A DNA stretch of 64,000 bases from RHKX01 sp963820055. GTDB taxonomy: Bacteria > Actinomycetota > Thermoleophilia > Solirubrobacterales > 70-9. A program made the translations under genes and the position numbers. The stretch lies in contig CAWFYJ010000003.1 of NCBI GenBank assembly GCA_963820055.1, forward strand, positions 930,001-994,000, given 5' to 3'. Position 1 is the first letter of the stretch. Every line of letters begins with the position of its first letter. Positions 24,959 through 32,318 of this stretch are shown here, in pieces. Below the pieces are notes generated by a model. It made no database searches and was not told the DNA's origin. It worked only from the letters and a program-made list of their open reading frames with translations.

Positions 24959-25113
24959 GAATGGCAATCCCTACACGCTGGGGCATGTCAGATTGCCATT
25001 GAGGCGCTGGGTGAGGCGATGAACGGCGAATTTGGGCCCTGTGGGAACCCAAATTTGCCATTCGCTGCCTGAGTCAGGAGGTGAGCTGCAGTCTGGTGAC
25101 CACCGTGGTCACC
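24959..25113. repeat. Intergenic region with three inverted repeats
   Basis: The 255-nt gap between convergent genes (24940-25194) holds three hairpins: AATGGCAATC / GATTGCCATT (24960-25000, 21-nt loop), GGCGAATTTGGG / CCCAAATTTGCC (25025-25059, one mismatch) and GGTGACCAC / GTGGTCACC (25095-25113, 1-nt loop). The first two share the word GAATGGCAA. It is more A+T-rich than its surroundings. Terminators or a repeat element are both possible. Confidence 0.6.
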
Positions 25114-25194
25114 GATTTGCCTTCAAGGGCCAAGCGAGGGGTCTCCTTCACTCCCCCTTCTCAGCCCCTTTCCCTGCTTCTCAGCCGCCCGCGA

Positions 25195-25650
25195 TCAAGA
25201 GCCGGGAGAACGCTCGTCGGTCAGGCAATAGGCCCGGGCGACGAGGGTCTCCGGGTCGGAGGTCGTGTTCTTCGACTGGACCCGCCAGTTGTTGCCGAAC
25301 TTGACCGAGGTCGTCAGCGCCATGTCGAAGCTGCTCGGGAATCCGCCGCCGCTGATCACCTGCGTGTCGTCGGGACAGATCGCGGTCGCGGTCCCGACGT
25401 CGCCGGGGGCGATCGGGTCGGAGGTGGTCTCGGCGACCACGAAGTCGCCGAGCTTGCCGGCGGTGACGGCATCGGGAGCGAGCTTCTTGGCGATGACGGC
25501 GCCGTTCCTGATGTCCCGCGTCGTCACCGAGCCCCGAACCCCGATCTGCCCGGCGGCGACCGCGAACGATCCGCCACCGACGGCGAGTACCAGCGCGATC
25601 GTCGCGACGACGTTCGCGTAGGTCAGCTTCCCTCGAATCCGATCGATCAA
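25195..25650 (-). CDS. Secreted or membrane-anchored protein of a Thermoleophilia-type family
   Basis: 151 residues. A basic start (M-I-D-R-I-R-G-K-L-T-Y-A-N) leads into one hydrophobic segment (about 14-33), then V-T-T-R-D-I-R-N-G-A-V-I-A-K-K-L and a beta-rich C-terminus with two cysteines. Proteins with this T-x-x-D-I-x-N-G-(T/A)-V block after an N-terminal anchor are abundant in Solirubrobacterales; their function is unknown. ATG or GTG starts within the first residues are equally possible. Confidence 0.72.
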   Translation of the reverse strand: MIDRIRGKLTYANVVATIALVLAVGGGSFAVAAGQIGVRGSVTTRDIRNGAVIAKKLAPDAVTAGKLGDFVVAETTSDPIAPGDVGTATAICPDDTQVISGGGFPSSFDMALTTSVKFGNNWRVQSKNTTSDPETLVARAYCLTDERSPGS

Positions 25651-25702
25651 TGTGCCCCCCTCTTTATTTCCCAGACGGTCCCGCCCCGACGACGGTAGCG
25701 GC

Positions 25703-26122
25703 TCAGTCGCCGGCGAGCGTCAGCACGAGGCGCCGTGGACCGCCGCGGTCGCGATGCTCACAGAGATAGACCCCCTGCCACGTCCCGAGCCGCAGCCCGC
25801 CGTCCGATACCGGCAGGGTCAGGGACGGGCCGATCAGCACCGACTTGACGTGGGCCGGCATGTCATCGGGGCCCTCGAAGGTGTGGCGCCAGTAGGGCTC
25901 GTCCTCGCGAACCGCCTCGCTGAACCAGCTCTCGAGGTCGGCGCGCACGTCGGCGCTTGCGTTCTCGTTCAGCGCGAGCGAAGCCGACGTGTGAAGGATG
26001 TGGACGTGGAGGAGGCCGACGCCGACCGTGCCGAGTTCGCTCAGCCCGGCCTCGACCTCAGCGGTCACCAGGTGAAAGCCGCGCGGACGCGCCCGCAGCT
26101 CGATCTCGCCCTGCGCCCACAT
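25703..26122 (-). CDS. YjbQ / UPF0047 family protein (secondary thiamine-phosphate synthase-like)
   Basis: 139 residues, close to full length for the family. Conserved parts: H-I-L-H-T-S-A-S-L-A-L-N-E-N-A near residue 46-60, D-D-M-P-A-H-V-K-S-V-L-I-G near 90 and the C-terminal G-T-W-Q-G-V-Y-L-C-E-H-R-D. YjbQ complements thiamine-phosphate synthase mutants weakly, but its true substrate is unsettled. It is followed 29 nt upstream on the same strand by the TatA-like gene. Confidence 0.9.
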   Translation of the reverse strand: MWAQGEIELRARPRGFHLVTAEVEAGLSELGTVGVGLLHVHILHTSASLALNENASADVRADLESWFSEAVREDEPYWRHTFEGPDDMPAHVKSVLIGPSLTLPVSDGGLRLGTWQGVYLCEHRDRGGPRRLVLTLAGD

Positions 26123-26135
26123 GCCCGTCGATGGT

Positions 26136-26149
26136 GGCCCCGCGGGGCC
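26136..26149. terminator. GC palindrome after the TatA-like gene
   Basis: GGCCCC-GC-GGGGCC, a perfect 14-bp palindrome just after the stop of the TatA-like gene and before yjbQ. Could terminate or attenuate transcription. Confidence 0.3.
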
Positions 26150-26151
26150 GG

Positions 26152-26481
26152 TCAGTCCCCGGCCGGTCGCTCCGCCGGGTCGGTGGCGGGCTTCGCCTTG
26201 CGCTCCACCGGCGGCTTCGTGGGTTCGGTGCTGCCGACGCCCTTGACGGAATCGCGGACCTCGCGCGCCTCACGCAGGCCCTTGCCGACCGACTCGCCGA
26301 TCTTCGAGGTGTCGACTCCATCGGCCTTCTCGCGAGCCTGCGCGGCCAGCTCCTTCGCCTTCTCGCCGCCCTTGCGGGCGCCGGTGCCGGCGGACCTGCC
26401 GAGCGCCGGCAGCCGCTTGTAGGCGCCGAAGAGGATCAGCACGAGGACCACCAGAATCACGATCTCGAGCGGTCCGATCAC
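26152..26481 (-). CDS. TatA/E-like Sec-independent translocase protein
   Basis: 109 residues: an N-terminal membrane helix (I-V-I-L-V-V-L-V-L-I-L-F-G), the F-G-x-x-(K)-L-P hinge (F-G-A-Y-K-R-L-P-A-L-G-R) and an amphipathic, Lys/Ala/Glu-rich helix, then a disordered charged tail. This is the TatA pattern; TatA oligomers form the pore for folded proteins with twin-arginine signals. GTG at 26481 gives the standard short N-terminus. No tatB or tatC is adjacent, so it may be an additional TatA homologue. Confidence 0.82.
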   Translation of the reverse strand: MIGPLEIVILVVLVLILFGAYKRLPALGRSAGTGARKGGEKAKELAAQAREKADGVDTSKIGESVGKGLREAREVRDSVKGVGSTEPTKPPVERKAKPATDPAERPAGD

Positions 26482-26529
26482 TTTCTGCTCCCGGTTCGAA
26501 TCATGGTTCGAGACTAGCGGGGGCGCTAT

Positions 26530-26820
26530 ATGGTCACGCCCGTGGCGACGACCGACGACGAGCAAACGCCGGCACCGGCTCCACCTGAGCAGGTCGGCGC
26601 GACTCCGGCGCCGGGCTCCGGCCGGCCCGCCGTCAACACGAGCCTCGGCCGGTTCGCGATCGCCGTGATCGTCGTCGTCGGACTGCTCTGGCTGGCGTGG
26701 ATGGTCGTCTCGATCGCGACGGCTCCCGACGTCCACGTGCGGTTCCGCGACAACGACCACGGTCGCAACGACTCCGGGGGGCCCGGGCGGCTCACGGACA
26801 CCCCGTCCTCGCTGACCTGA
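26530..26820 (+). CDS. Hypothetical single-pass membrane protein
   Basis: 96 residues: a Pro/Ala/Thr-rich N-terminus (about 40), one membrane helix (about 42-65, F-A-I-A-V-I-V-V-V-G-L-L-W) and a short polar tail rich in Asp, Arg and Gly. No family recognised. ATG 26530 has no clear ribosome binding site, which may mean a leaderless mRNA. Confidence 0.6.
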   Translation: MVTPVATTDDEQTPAPAPPEQVGATPAPGSGRPAVNTSLGRFAIAVIVVVGLLWLAWMVVSIATAPDVHVRFRDNDHGRNDSGGPGRLTDTPSSLT

Positions 26821-26835
26821 GCCCGGCCGGCCCGC

Positions 26836-28288
26836 TCAGCTGTCGAAGCCGAGCCCGAGCCGGTCCAGCAACCGCAGCCAGAGGCCGCGCCGACCGCCGT
26901 TCCGATCGGCCGCGGCCAACCGGCTGCGCGTGAACTGGACGACCGCCCACCGCAGCGGCTCGGGCGGGAACGGGCGTCGGCTTGCTGCGTACGTACTGGA
27001 GCTCGGTGGCCGTCGTGGTGCGCCCATCGAGCAGATCGAGGGCGACGTCGGCCCCGAACCGGGAAGCTCCGACGCCGAGGCCGGTGTAGCCGCCGACGAA
27101 CGCGACCCGGCCGCCGTGGCTGAGCTCGAAGAAACACGAGAACCGGCTGCAGGTGTCGATCGCTCCGCCCCACTTGTGGGTGAAGCGGATTCCGCGCAGC
27201 GCCGGGAAGGTCGCGAAGAAGTGCTGGGAGAGGGCCGCGAACGTCTCCTCGTCGACGTCGAGGCGCGGCTCCACCGGCCCGCCGTAGCGATAGACCGCCT
27301 CGTAGCCGCCCCAGAGAATCCGATCGTCGTCGGTGAGCCGGTAATAGTGGAATCGGTTGCCGGTGTCGCTGACCCCCTGGCGGTTGCGCCAGCCGATCGA
27401 CTCCAGCTGCGACTCCGACAGCGGCTCGCTGACGAGCACGTAGTCGTAGACGGGCACGATGTAGCGGCGCAACGAGCGGCGCAGCGGCGGCGACGCATTC
27501 GTGGCGAGCAGGACGCGGCCGGCGAGGACCTCTCCCCCGTCCTCCGCGCGCAGCCGGAGTCCGGCTGCGCCTTCGTCCAGCGAGACCAGACGGGTCCGCT
27601 CGTGGATCTCGACGCCGAGGCGAGCCGCCGCCGCGGCGAGGCCGTCGGCCAGCTTGGCCGGGTCGACGAGTCCCGCCCCGGTCCGGTCCCAGAGCGCGGC
27701 GAGGTAGGTCGGGGAATCGATCTCGGCTCTGATCTCGTCGCGGCCGAGCAGCTCGGTGTCGTGGCCGTGCGCGGCGAGCAACTCCTGCTCCTCGGCGAGC
27801 GGCTCGACCTGATGGGGCTCGACGGCGACGGCGATCTCCCCCACCGACTCGAAGTCGCACTCGATCCCGAGCCGCTCGATGTCGGCGCGGAGGCCGTCGA
27901 AGTTCTCCAGCCCCAGTCGCTCGAGGATCTCGAGCTCGCCGGGGAAATGGGCGAGCCCGTTGGCGACGCCGTGGGTTATCGAGGCGGAGACGAAGCCGCC
28001 GTTGCGGCCGGAGGCGCCGCTGCCGACCTTGTCGGCCTCGACGAGGACGACGCTGCGATCGGGGTCGCGCGTCTTCGCGTGGACGGCCGCCCAGAGCCCG
28101 GTGAACCCTCCGCCGACGATGCAGAGATCCGCCTCGGTCGTCCCCTCGAGGGCCGGGTAACGAACCGGCGCCGGACGGCGATCGAGCCAGAAGGGACGCG
28201 GAACCGCGTCGCGATAGGCGGCACGGTCCTCGGCGGTGGGCTCGAACGCGGGCCATGCGGATGTCCCGGGCTGGGCGGCGGCGGACAA
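26836..28288 (-). CDS. FAD-dependent oxidoreductase (DAO/GlpO fold), with an apparent frameshift near the 3' end
   Basis: About 483 residues after correction. FAD motif C-I-V-G-G-G-F-T-G-L near residue 55, the second motif G-S-G-A-S-G-R-N-G-G-F, and substrate-domain signatures such as T-H-K-W-G-G and V-G-G-Y-T-G-L-G-V near the C-terminus, as in gamma-glutamylputrescine oxidase-like amine oxidases. The frame from 28288 reads well to Y-V-R-S-K-P; one extra base at about 26965-26982 throws it off, while the next frame continues P-F-P-P-E-P-L-R-W and stops at 26836 after the family-typical end. Sequencing error is as likely as mutation. Confidence 0.8.
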
Positions 28289-28367
28289 GGGAGCCAGATC
28301 GTAGCCGGGCGATTAGTCTCGGCCGCCACCGTGGTCTGAGAGTGAAAGCAATCCGAGGAGGCAGAAG

Positions 28368-28931
28368 ATGGGCAGGGTCGTGGTTTCGCAATTCATCACC
28401 GTCGACGGGGTCGTCGAGGACCCGGGCGGAGCGGAGGACTTCGACCGCGGCGGCTGGGCATTCCAGTTCGAGCGTGGCGACGAGGGCGACGCCTTCAAGA
28501 TGGAGGAGCTGAACTCCAGCGACGCCCTGCTGCTCGGCCGGCGGACGTATGAAGGCTTCGCAGCGGCATGGCCGTCGCGGTCGGGCGACCCGTTCTCGGA
28601 CAAGTTCAACTCGATGCCGAAGTACGTCGTCTCGACCACACTCGAGGACCCCGACTGGAACAACTCGACGGTGATCGCCGGCGACCTGGCGACGGCGATC
28701 CCCGAGCTGCGCGAACGCCACGACGGCGACATCCTCGTCAACGGCAGCGTCCAGCTGACCGCGGCGCTGACCGAGCTCGGCCTGATCGACGAGTACCGGC
28801 TGATGGTCTTCCCGACGGTCCTCGGAGCCGGCAAGCGGCTGTTCGGCGACGGCGAGTCGGCCAAGTCGCTGCGGCTGACCAAATCACTGCCGGCGGGCGA
28901 CACGCTGATCCTCGTCTACGAGCCGGCCTGA
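28368..28931 (+). CDS. Dihydrofolate reductase family protein (RibD C-terminal-like)
   Basis: 187 residues: V-V-S-Q-F-I-T-V-D-G-V-V-E-D-P at the N-terminus, L-L-L-G-R-R-T-Y-E-G-F near 57, K-Y-V-V-S-T-T-L then G-D-I-L-V-N-G-S near 120 and the C-terminal F-P-T-V-L-G-A-G-K-R-L-F. This is the COG0262 family related to RibD reductase, common as uncharacterised reductases in actinobacteria; not the housekeeping FolA. GAGGAGG sits about 7 nt before ATG 28368. Confidence 0.88.
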   Translation: MGRVVVSQFITVDGVVEDPGGAEDFDRGGWAFQFERGDEGDAFKMEELNSSDALLLGRRTYEGFAAAWPSRSGDPFSDKFNSMPKYVVSTTLEDPDWNNSTVIAGDLATAIPELRERHDGDILVNGSVQLTAALTELGLIDEYRLMVFPTVLGAGKRLFGDGESAKSLRLTKSLPAGDTLILVYEPA

Positions 28932-28950
28932 GGCCGGGCCTCGCCGGGGC

Positions 28951-28975
28951 GTTTCGGGCCCGGCGCGCCGGGTAG
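28951..28975 (+). promoter_or_regulatory. SigB/SigF-like promoter for the ferritin-like gene
   Basis: GTTT, 15-nt spacer, GGGTAG; 9 nt to ATG 28985. A close match to the consensus. Confidence 0.7.
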
Positions 28976-28984
28976 CGCCGGCGG

Positions 28985-29428
28985 ATGACCGAACGAGAAG
29001 AGAAGCTCGATGTCGAGGCTGCGGTCGAGAAGCTCAACGCCGCCCTCGCCCTCCAGTACCGCTCCGCCCTGCAGTACTCGCTGACCTCGGGGGGCCTGTT
29101 CGGCTTCGAGTTCCAGGCCCTCGGCGACCGGCTCTGGGCCTACGGGCAGGCCGAGCTGGCCGACGCCCGGCTGCTCGTCGAGAAGATCGTCGCGCTCGAG
29201 GGCTCGCCGACGACCGAGGTCGCCGAACTGAAGTGGACGGGTGACCCCGGGGACGCCGTCGGCTGGCTGATCGAGACCGAGGAAACGGCCGTCGAGGCGC
29301 TTCAGGCCGCGATCGAGCCCACCGGTCGCGAAGGGCGCTCGGAGGCTCTCGAGCACACGCTCGAGCACCTGATCATGCGCAAGCAGAACCAGGTCGACTT
29401 CCTGCTCAGGGCGCGCCGCAAGAGCTGA
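28985..29428 (+). CDS. Ferritin-like / bacterioferritin-family protein
   Basis: 147 residues forming a four-helix ferritin-like pattern: A-L-A-L-Q-Y-R-S-A-L-Q-Y-S-L (helix A), Q-A-E-L-A-D-A-R-L-L-V-E-K-I-V-A-L-E-G-S-P-T (helix B, typical of bacterioferritins) and E-H-T-L-E-H-L-I (helix D). Some of the usual histidine ligands are replaced (for example the Glu-x2-His of helix B reads L-A-D-A), so iron storage is uncertain. The near-perfect stress promoter fits a Dps/bacterioferritin-like protective role. Confidence 0.75.
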   Translation: MTEREEKLDVEAAVEKLNAALALQYRSALQYSLTSGGLFGFEFQALGDRLWAYGQAELADARLLVEKIVALEGSPTTEVAELKWTGDPGDAVGWLIETEETAVEALQAAIEPTGREGRSEALEHTLEHLIMRKQNQVDFLLRARRKS

Positions 29429-29449
29429 CGCGGACCCGCGGCATCGCCC

Positions 29450-29474
29450 GCTTCAACGGTCCATCGGTGGGTAG
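29450..29474 (+). promoter_or_regulatory. SigB/SigF-like promoter for the YihY gene
   Basis: GCTT, 15-nt spacer, GGGTAG; 9 nt to GTG 29484. The nine bases after the -10 box are identical to those after the promoter at 54022 except for the last one. Confidence 0.65.
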
Positions 29475-29483
29475 GCCGTCCGC

Positions 29484-30479
29484 GTGAGCGACGAATCGAC
29501 GACGGGCGACTTCCGCGACGAGGTTGAGCCCCGGCGAGCCGACTACGAGCCGAAGGGCACGGATCCGCGGACCGGGGCATGGCCGACGCTGAAGAAGGCG
29601 GCCCTCGAGTTCAACGAGGATCACATGACCGACTGGGCGGCGGCACTCACCTACTACGGCCTGCTGTCCCTGTTCCCGGCGCTGATCGCGATGGTGTCGG
29701 TCGTCGGCATCTTCGGCGACCCGGAGACGACGACGCGGTCGATCACCGACATCGTCACGCAACTCGGCCCGAGCACGGCGGCGGACACGTTCTCCGGCCC
29801 GATCCAGTCGATCACCGAGCACCGCTCGGCGGCGGGCGTCCTCTTCTTCGTCGGCCTCGGCGCCGCCCTCTGGTCCGCCTCGGGCTACATCGGCGCGTTC
29901 ATGCGCGCCGCGAACGTGATCTGGGAGACGCCCGAGGGCCGCGGCTTCCTGAAGCTGCGCCCGCTGCAGCTCGCGGTGACGCTGCTCCTGATCGTCCTCT
30001 TCGCCCTCGTGGCGCTGTCGCTGGTGCTGACCGGGCCGGTCGTCGAGGCGGTCGGCGACTCCGTCGGCGTCGGCAGCACCGCGCAGACCGTCTGGGACAT
30101 CGCCAAGTGGCCCGTGCTCCTCGGCGTCCTCATCTTCATGGTCGGGATCCTCTACTTCACGTCGCCGAACGTGAAGGTCCCCGGCTTCCGATGGATCACC
30201 GTGGGCGGCGTCATCGCCGTCCTCGCCTGGATCCTCGCCTCGGCCGGCTTCGCCTTCTACGTCGCCAACTTCGGCTCCTACGACAAGACCTACGGCAGCC
30301 TCGGCGCGATCGTCACCCTGCTCGTCTGGGTCTGGATCTCGAACCTCGCCCTGCTGTTCGGCATGGAGCTGAACGCCGAGCGCGAGCGGAGCCGCGAGCT
30401 CGCCGCGGGCGTGCCCCGCGCCGAGGAGGAGATCCAGCTCGAGCCGCGCGCCGAGCCGGACCGGCAGCGAACCACCTGA
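29484..30479 (+). CDS. YihY/virulence factor BrkB family membrane protein
   Basis: 331 residues with about six hydrophobic helices. Family landmarks: W-A-A-A-L-T-Y-Y-G-L-L-S-L-F-P-A near residue 52, S-G-Y-I-G-A-F-M-R-A-A-N near 133, Y-G-S-L-G-A-I near 270 and a long charged C-terminal tail. The family was once thought to be RNase BN; its function is not established, with some members proposed as envelope lipid transporters. GTG 29484 is fixed by the promoter 9 nt upstream. Confidence 0.9.
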   Translation: MSDESTTGDFRDEVEPRRADYEPKGTDPRTGAWPTLKKAALEFNEDHMTDWAAALTYYGLLSLFPALIAMVSVVGIFGDPETTTRSITDIVTQLGPSTAADTFSGPIQSITEHRSAAGVLFFVGLGAALWSASGYIGAFMRAANVIWETPEGRGFLKLRPLQLAVTLLLIVLFALVALSLVLTGPVVEAVGDSVGVGSTAQTVWDIAKWPVLLGVLIFMVGILYFTSPNVKVPGFRWITVGGVIAVLAWILASAGFAFYVANFGSYDKTYGSLGAIVTLLVWVWISNLALLFGMELNAERERSRELAAGVPRAEEEIQLEPRAEPDRQRTT

Positions 30480-30505
30480 TCCCGGGGCTCAGCCTTTCCG
30501 TCGGC

Positions 30506-30946
30506 TCAGCCGCAGACCGGCCAGGGCCGGGTGCCGTCGCGCTTCTTGAGGTGGACCGCGACGACGGCCTGCGTCTTGTAGGAGAAGTCGATCGGGTCGC
30601 CGCCCGGAGTCTTGGGCGAGGTCTTCCAAGCGTCGCGCGTGAACATGAAGGCGCCGCGGTACTGGCCCTTCAGGGCGACTGCGTTGGGGTCCTTGCCCGA
30701 CTCGCACTGCGCGACGCGGTTGGCCCAGCGCTTGTTCTTGCGACCGACCTTGTTCCAGAGGCGCTCGTACTTGGACGGGGTCGCGTTGGTGTCGCCGCTC
30801 CGGCCGTCGGGCTGGGTGCCGATGCCGCCCGAGCGGGCGGACGCGCTGCCTGCCGCGAGCAGCAGCGAGGCGAGGACGACGGCGAGGATGAGACCTCGCA
30901 GGATGAGGCCGGACTTCGAATACGACCCCGTGAAGTTTTCAGACAT
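30506..30946 (-). CDS. Resuscitation-promoting-factor (Rpf) type secreted transglycosylase
   Basis: 146 residues. A signal peptide or anchor (about 15-38, L-I-L-A-V-V-L-A-S-L-L-L-A-A-G-S-A-S-A) precedes a short linker and an Rpf domain: V-A-Q-C-E-S-G with the catalytic Glu, G-Q-Y-R-G-A-F-M-F near 94 and the closing W-P-V-C-G. Rpf proteins cleave peptidoglycan and stimulate growth of dormant cells. The mRNA leader carries a c-di-AMP riboswitch, and a GGAG site lies 7 nt before ATG 30946. Confidence 0.9.
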   Translation of the reverse strand: MSENFTGSYSKSGLILRGLILAVVLASLLLAAGSASARSGGIGTQPDGRSGDTNATPSKYERLWNKVGRKNKRWANRVAQCESGKDPNAVALKGQYRGAFMFTRDAWKTSPKTPGGDPIDFSYKTQAVVAVHLKKRDGTRPWPVCG

Positions 30947-30949
30947 GGG

Positions 30950-31075
30950 TAACTCCGCTCTTTCGACGCTTGCGGGGTTAGCTGACGGGCTCGCGCAAAA
31001 GAGCTTGCGCTACCTGGCATGGACCAGGATTCGCCCCAACATTTGGGTCCCCCGCTCAGCCGCGGTATGTGACGG
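30950..31075 (-). ncRNA. c-di-AMP riboswitch (ydaO/yuaA type)
   Basis: Read on the minus strand the leader contains, in order, the conserved ydaO elements GAGCGGGGGACCCA, TTGGGGCGAATCC, a GGTAG internal element, CGAGCCCGTCAGCTAAC and CCGCAAGCGTCGAAAGAGC, ending next to the ribosome binding site of the Rpf gene. In actinobacteria this class is an off-switch for cell-wall hydrolases, including rpfA of Streptomyces. Confidence 0.92.
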
Positions 31076-31178
31076 CTGACTCAGCAGGTGGCGGCACGTT
31101 AGCAAAACGTGAGGAAACTATTTGGGTCACACTTGCTTCGGCGGCAGGAAATGAGGCCCTGCCACGGAAGACGAAGGA

Positions 31179-32303
31179 ATGCAGAAGCAGCCGAAACACC
31201 GGGCGAGGACGGCGATCGGGCTGCCGGCGGCGCTCCTCGCAGCCGCGGTCCTGCTCTTCTCCGCGACGCCGGCAGCGGCCAAGACCTGGGTCGTCAAGGG
31301 CGGCGGCTTCGGCCACGGCGTCGGGATGAGCGCCTACGGCGCCTACGGCTACGGCAAGCACGACTGGGGCTACAAGCGGATCATCGGCCACTACTACCGC
31401 AAGGTCCGGGTCGAAAAGGACAAGGGCAACAACCGCGTCCGGGTCCTGCTCGCCTCGCGCTCGGGAGGCGTCAAGTTCGACGGCGGTACGAAGGCCTGCG
31501 GCAAGCGGCTGGAGCCGTCGAAGACCTACCGCGCCGAGCGCCGGGGATCGAAGGTCAGGCTGCTCTCCGGCTCCGGCGCGAAGATCGCCAACTGCGGCAA
31601 GCGCCTGCACGCGAAGAGCAAGGGCGTCATCGACATCCACGGGATCGGCAAGTACCGCGGCGCCCTCGAGGCCGTCCCCGGCAGCGCCGGCGGCCTGCTC
31701 GTCGTCAACCGGCTCGACGTCGAGGACTACGTCCGCGGCTCGTTGCCCGGCGAGATCCCGCCCGACTGGCCGAAGGAGACGCTGAAGGCGTTCGCGATCG
31801 CGATCCGCTCGATCGCGCTTTCGACCGACGTCGGCGGCGACGCGTTCGACATCTACTCGGACACCCGCACCCAGGTTTACGGCGGCGTCAAGCTCGAGTC
31901 GAAGCGGACGAACAAGGCGGCGAAGGCGACCCGCAACAAGGTCGTCACCTACCACGGCAACGTCATTCAGAGCACCTACTTCTCGGCGTCGGGGGGTCGT
32001 ACCGAGTCGCGGTTCCTGGGCGGACCGAAGGTTCCGTACTACCAGAGCGTCAAGGATCCCTACGACAACCTCTCCCCCCTGCACCGCTGGACGTTCCGCT
32101 TCTCGCAGAGCGAGATGGACTCGCGCCTCGGGCCCTACGTCGACGGCAAACTTCGCAAGATCAAGGTCCTCAAGCGCGGCGACAGCCCGCGCATCGACAC
32201 GGCCAAGCTGATCGGCAGTCGCGGCAGCACGAAGGTCCGCGGCGACACGATCCAGGTCGCGCTCGGCCTCTACGACCGCTGGGCGTACTTCGACAAGAAA
32301 TAG
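31179..32303 (+). CDS. SpoIID/LytB domain secreted protein
   Basis: 374 residues with a signal peptide (about 10-33, ending A-A-A-K). The SpoIID/LytB domain includes G-G-G-F-G-H-G-V-G-M-S near 41 (a C-terminal-type motif placed here at the N-terminus), N-R-L-D-V-E-D-Y-V-R-G-S-L-P-G-E near 180 and Y-F-S-A-S-G-G-R-T-E near 268. SpoIID is a lytic transglycosylase that cuts denuded glycan; amidase enhancer LytB shares the fold. It is divergent from the riboswitch-controlled Rpf gene, so two wall-active proteins share one 230-nt control region. Confidence 0.9.
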   Translation: MQKQPKHRARTAIGLPAALLAAAVLLFSATPAAAKTWVVKGGGFGHGVGMSAYGAYGYGKHDWGYKRIIGHYYRKVRVEKDKGNNRVRVLLASRSGGVKFDGGTKACGKRLEPSKTYRAERRGSKVRLLSGSGAKIANCGKRLHAKSKGVIDIHGIGKYRGALEAVPGSAGGLLVVNRLDVEDYVRGSLPGEIPPDWPKETLKAFAIAIRSIALSTDVGGDAFDIYSDTRTQVYGGVKLESKRTNKAAKATRNKVVTYHGNVIQSTYFSASGGRTESRFLGGPKVPYYQSVKDPYDNLSPLHRWTFRFSQSEMDSRLGPYVDGKLRKIKVLKRGDSPRIDTAKLIGSRGSTKVRGDTIQVALGLYDRWAYFDKK

Positions 32304-32318
32304 GCGGGAGGCCCGGCG

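Noticed and set aside
24959..25113. Possible CRISPR array in the repeat-rich gap.
   Set aside because: The repeats are inverted, not direct, and there are no equal spacers.
26493..26505. GGTTCGAATC, the sequence of a tRNA T-arm.
   Set aside because: No matching acceptor, D-arm or anticodon stem around it on either strand.
26496..26511. TCGAAT-CATG-GTTCGA resembles an SOS box between the TatA-like gene and the 96-aa membrane gene.
   Set aside because: One arm base and the central RNRY pattern do not match, and neither neighbour is a repair gene. Not listed as a LexA site.
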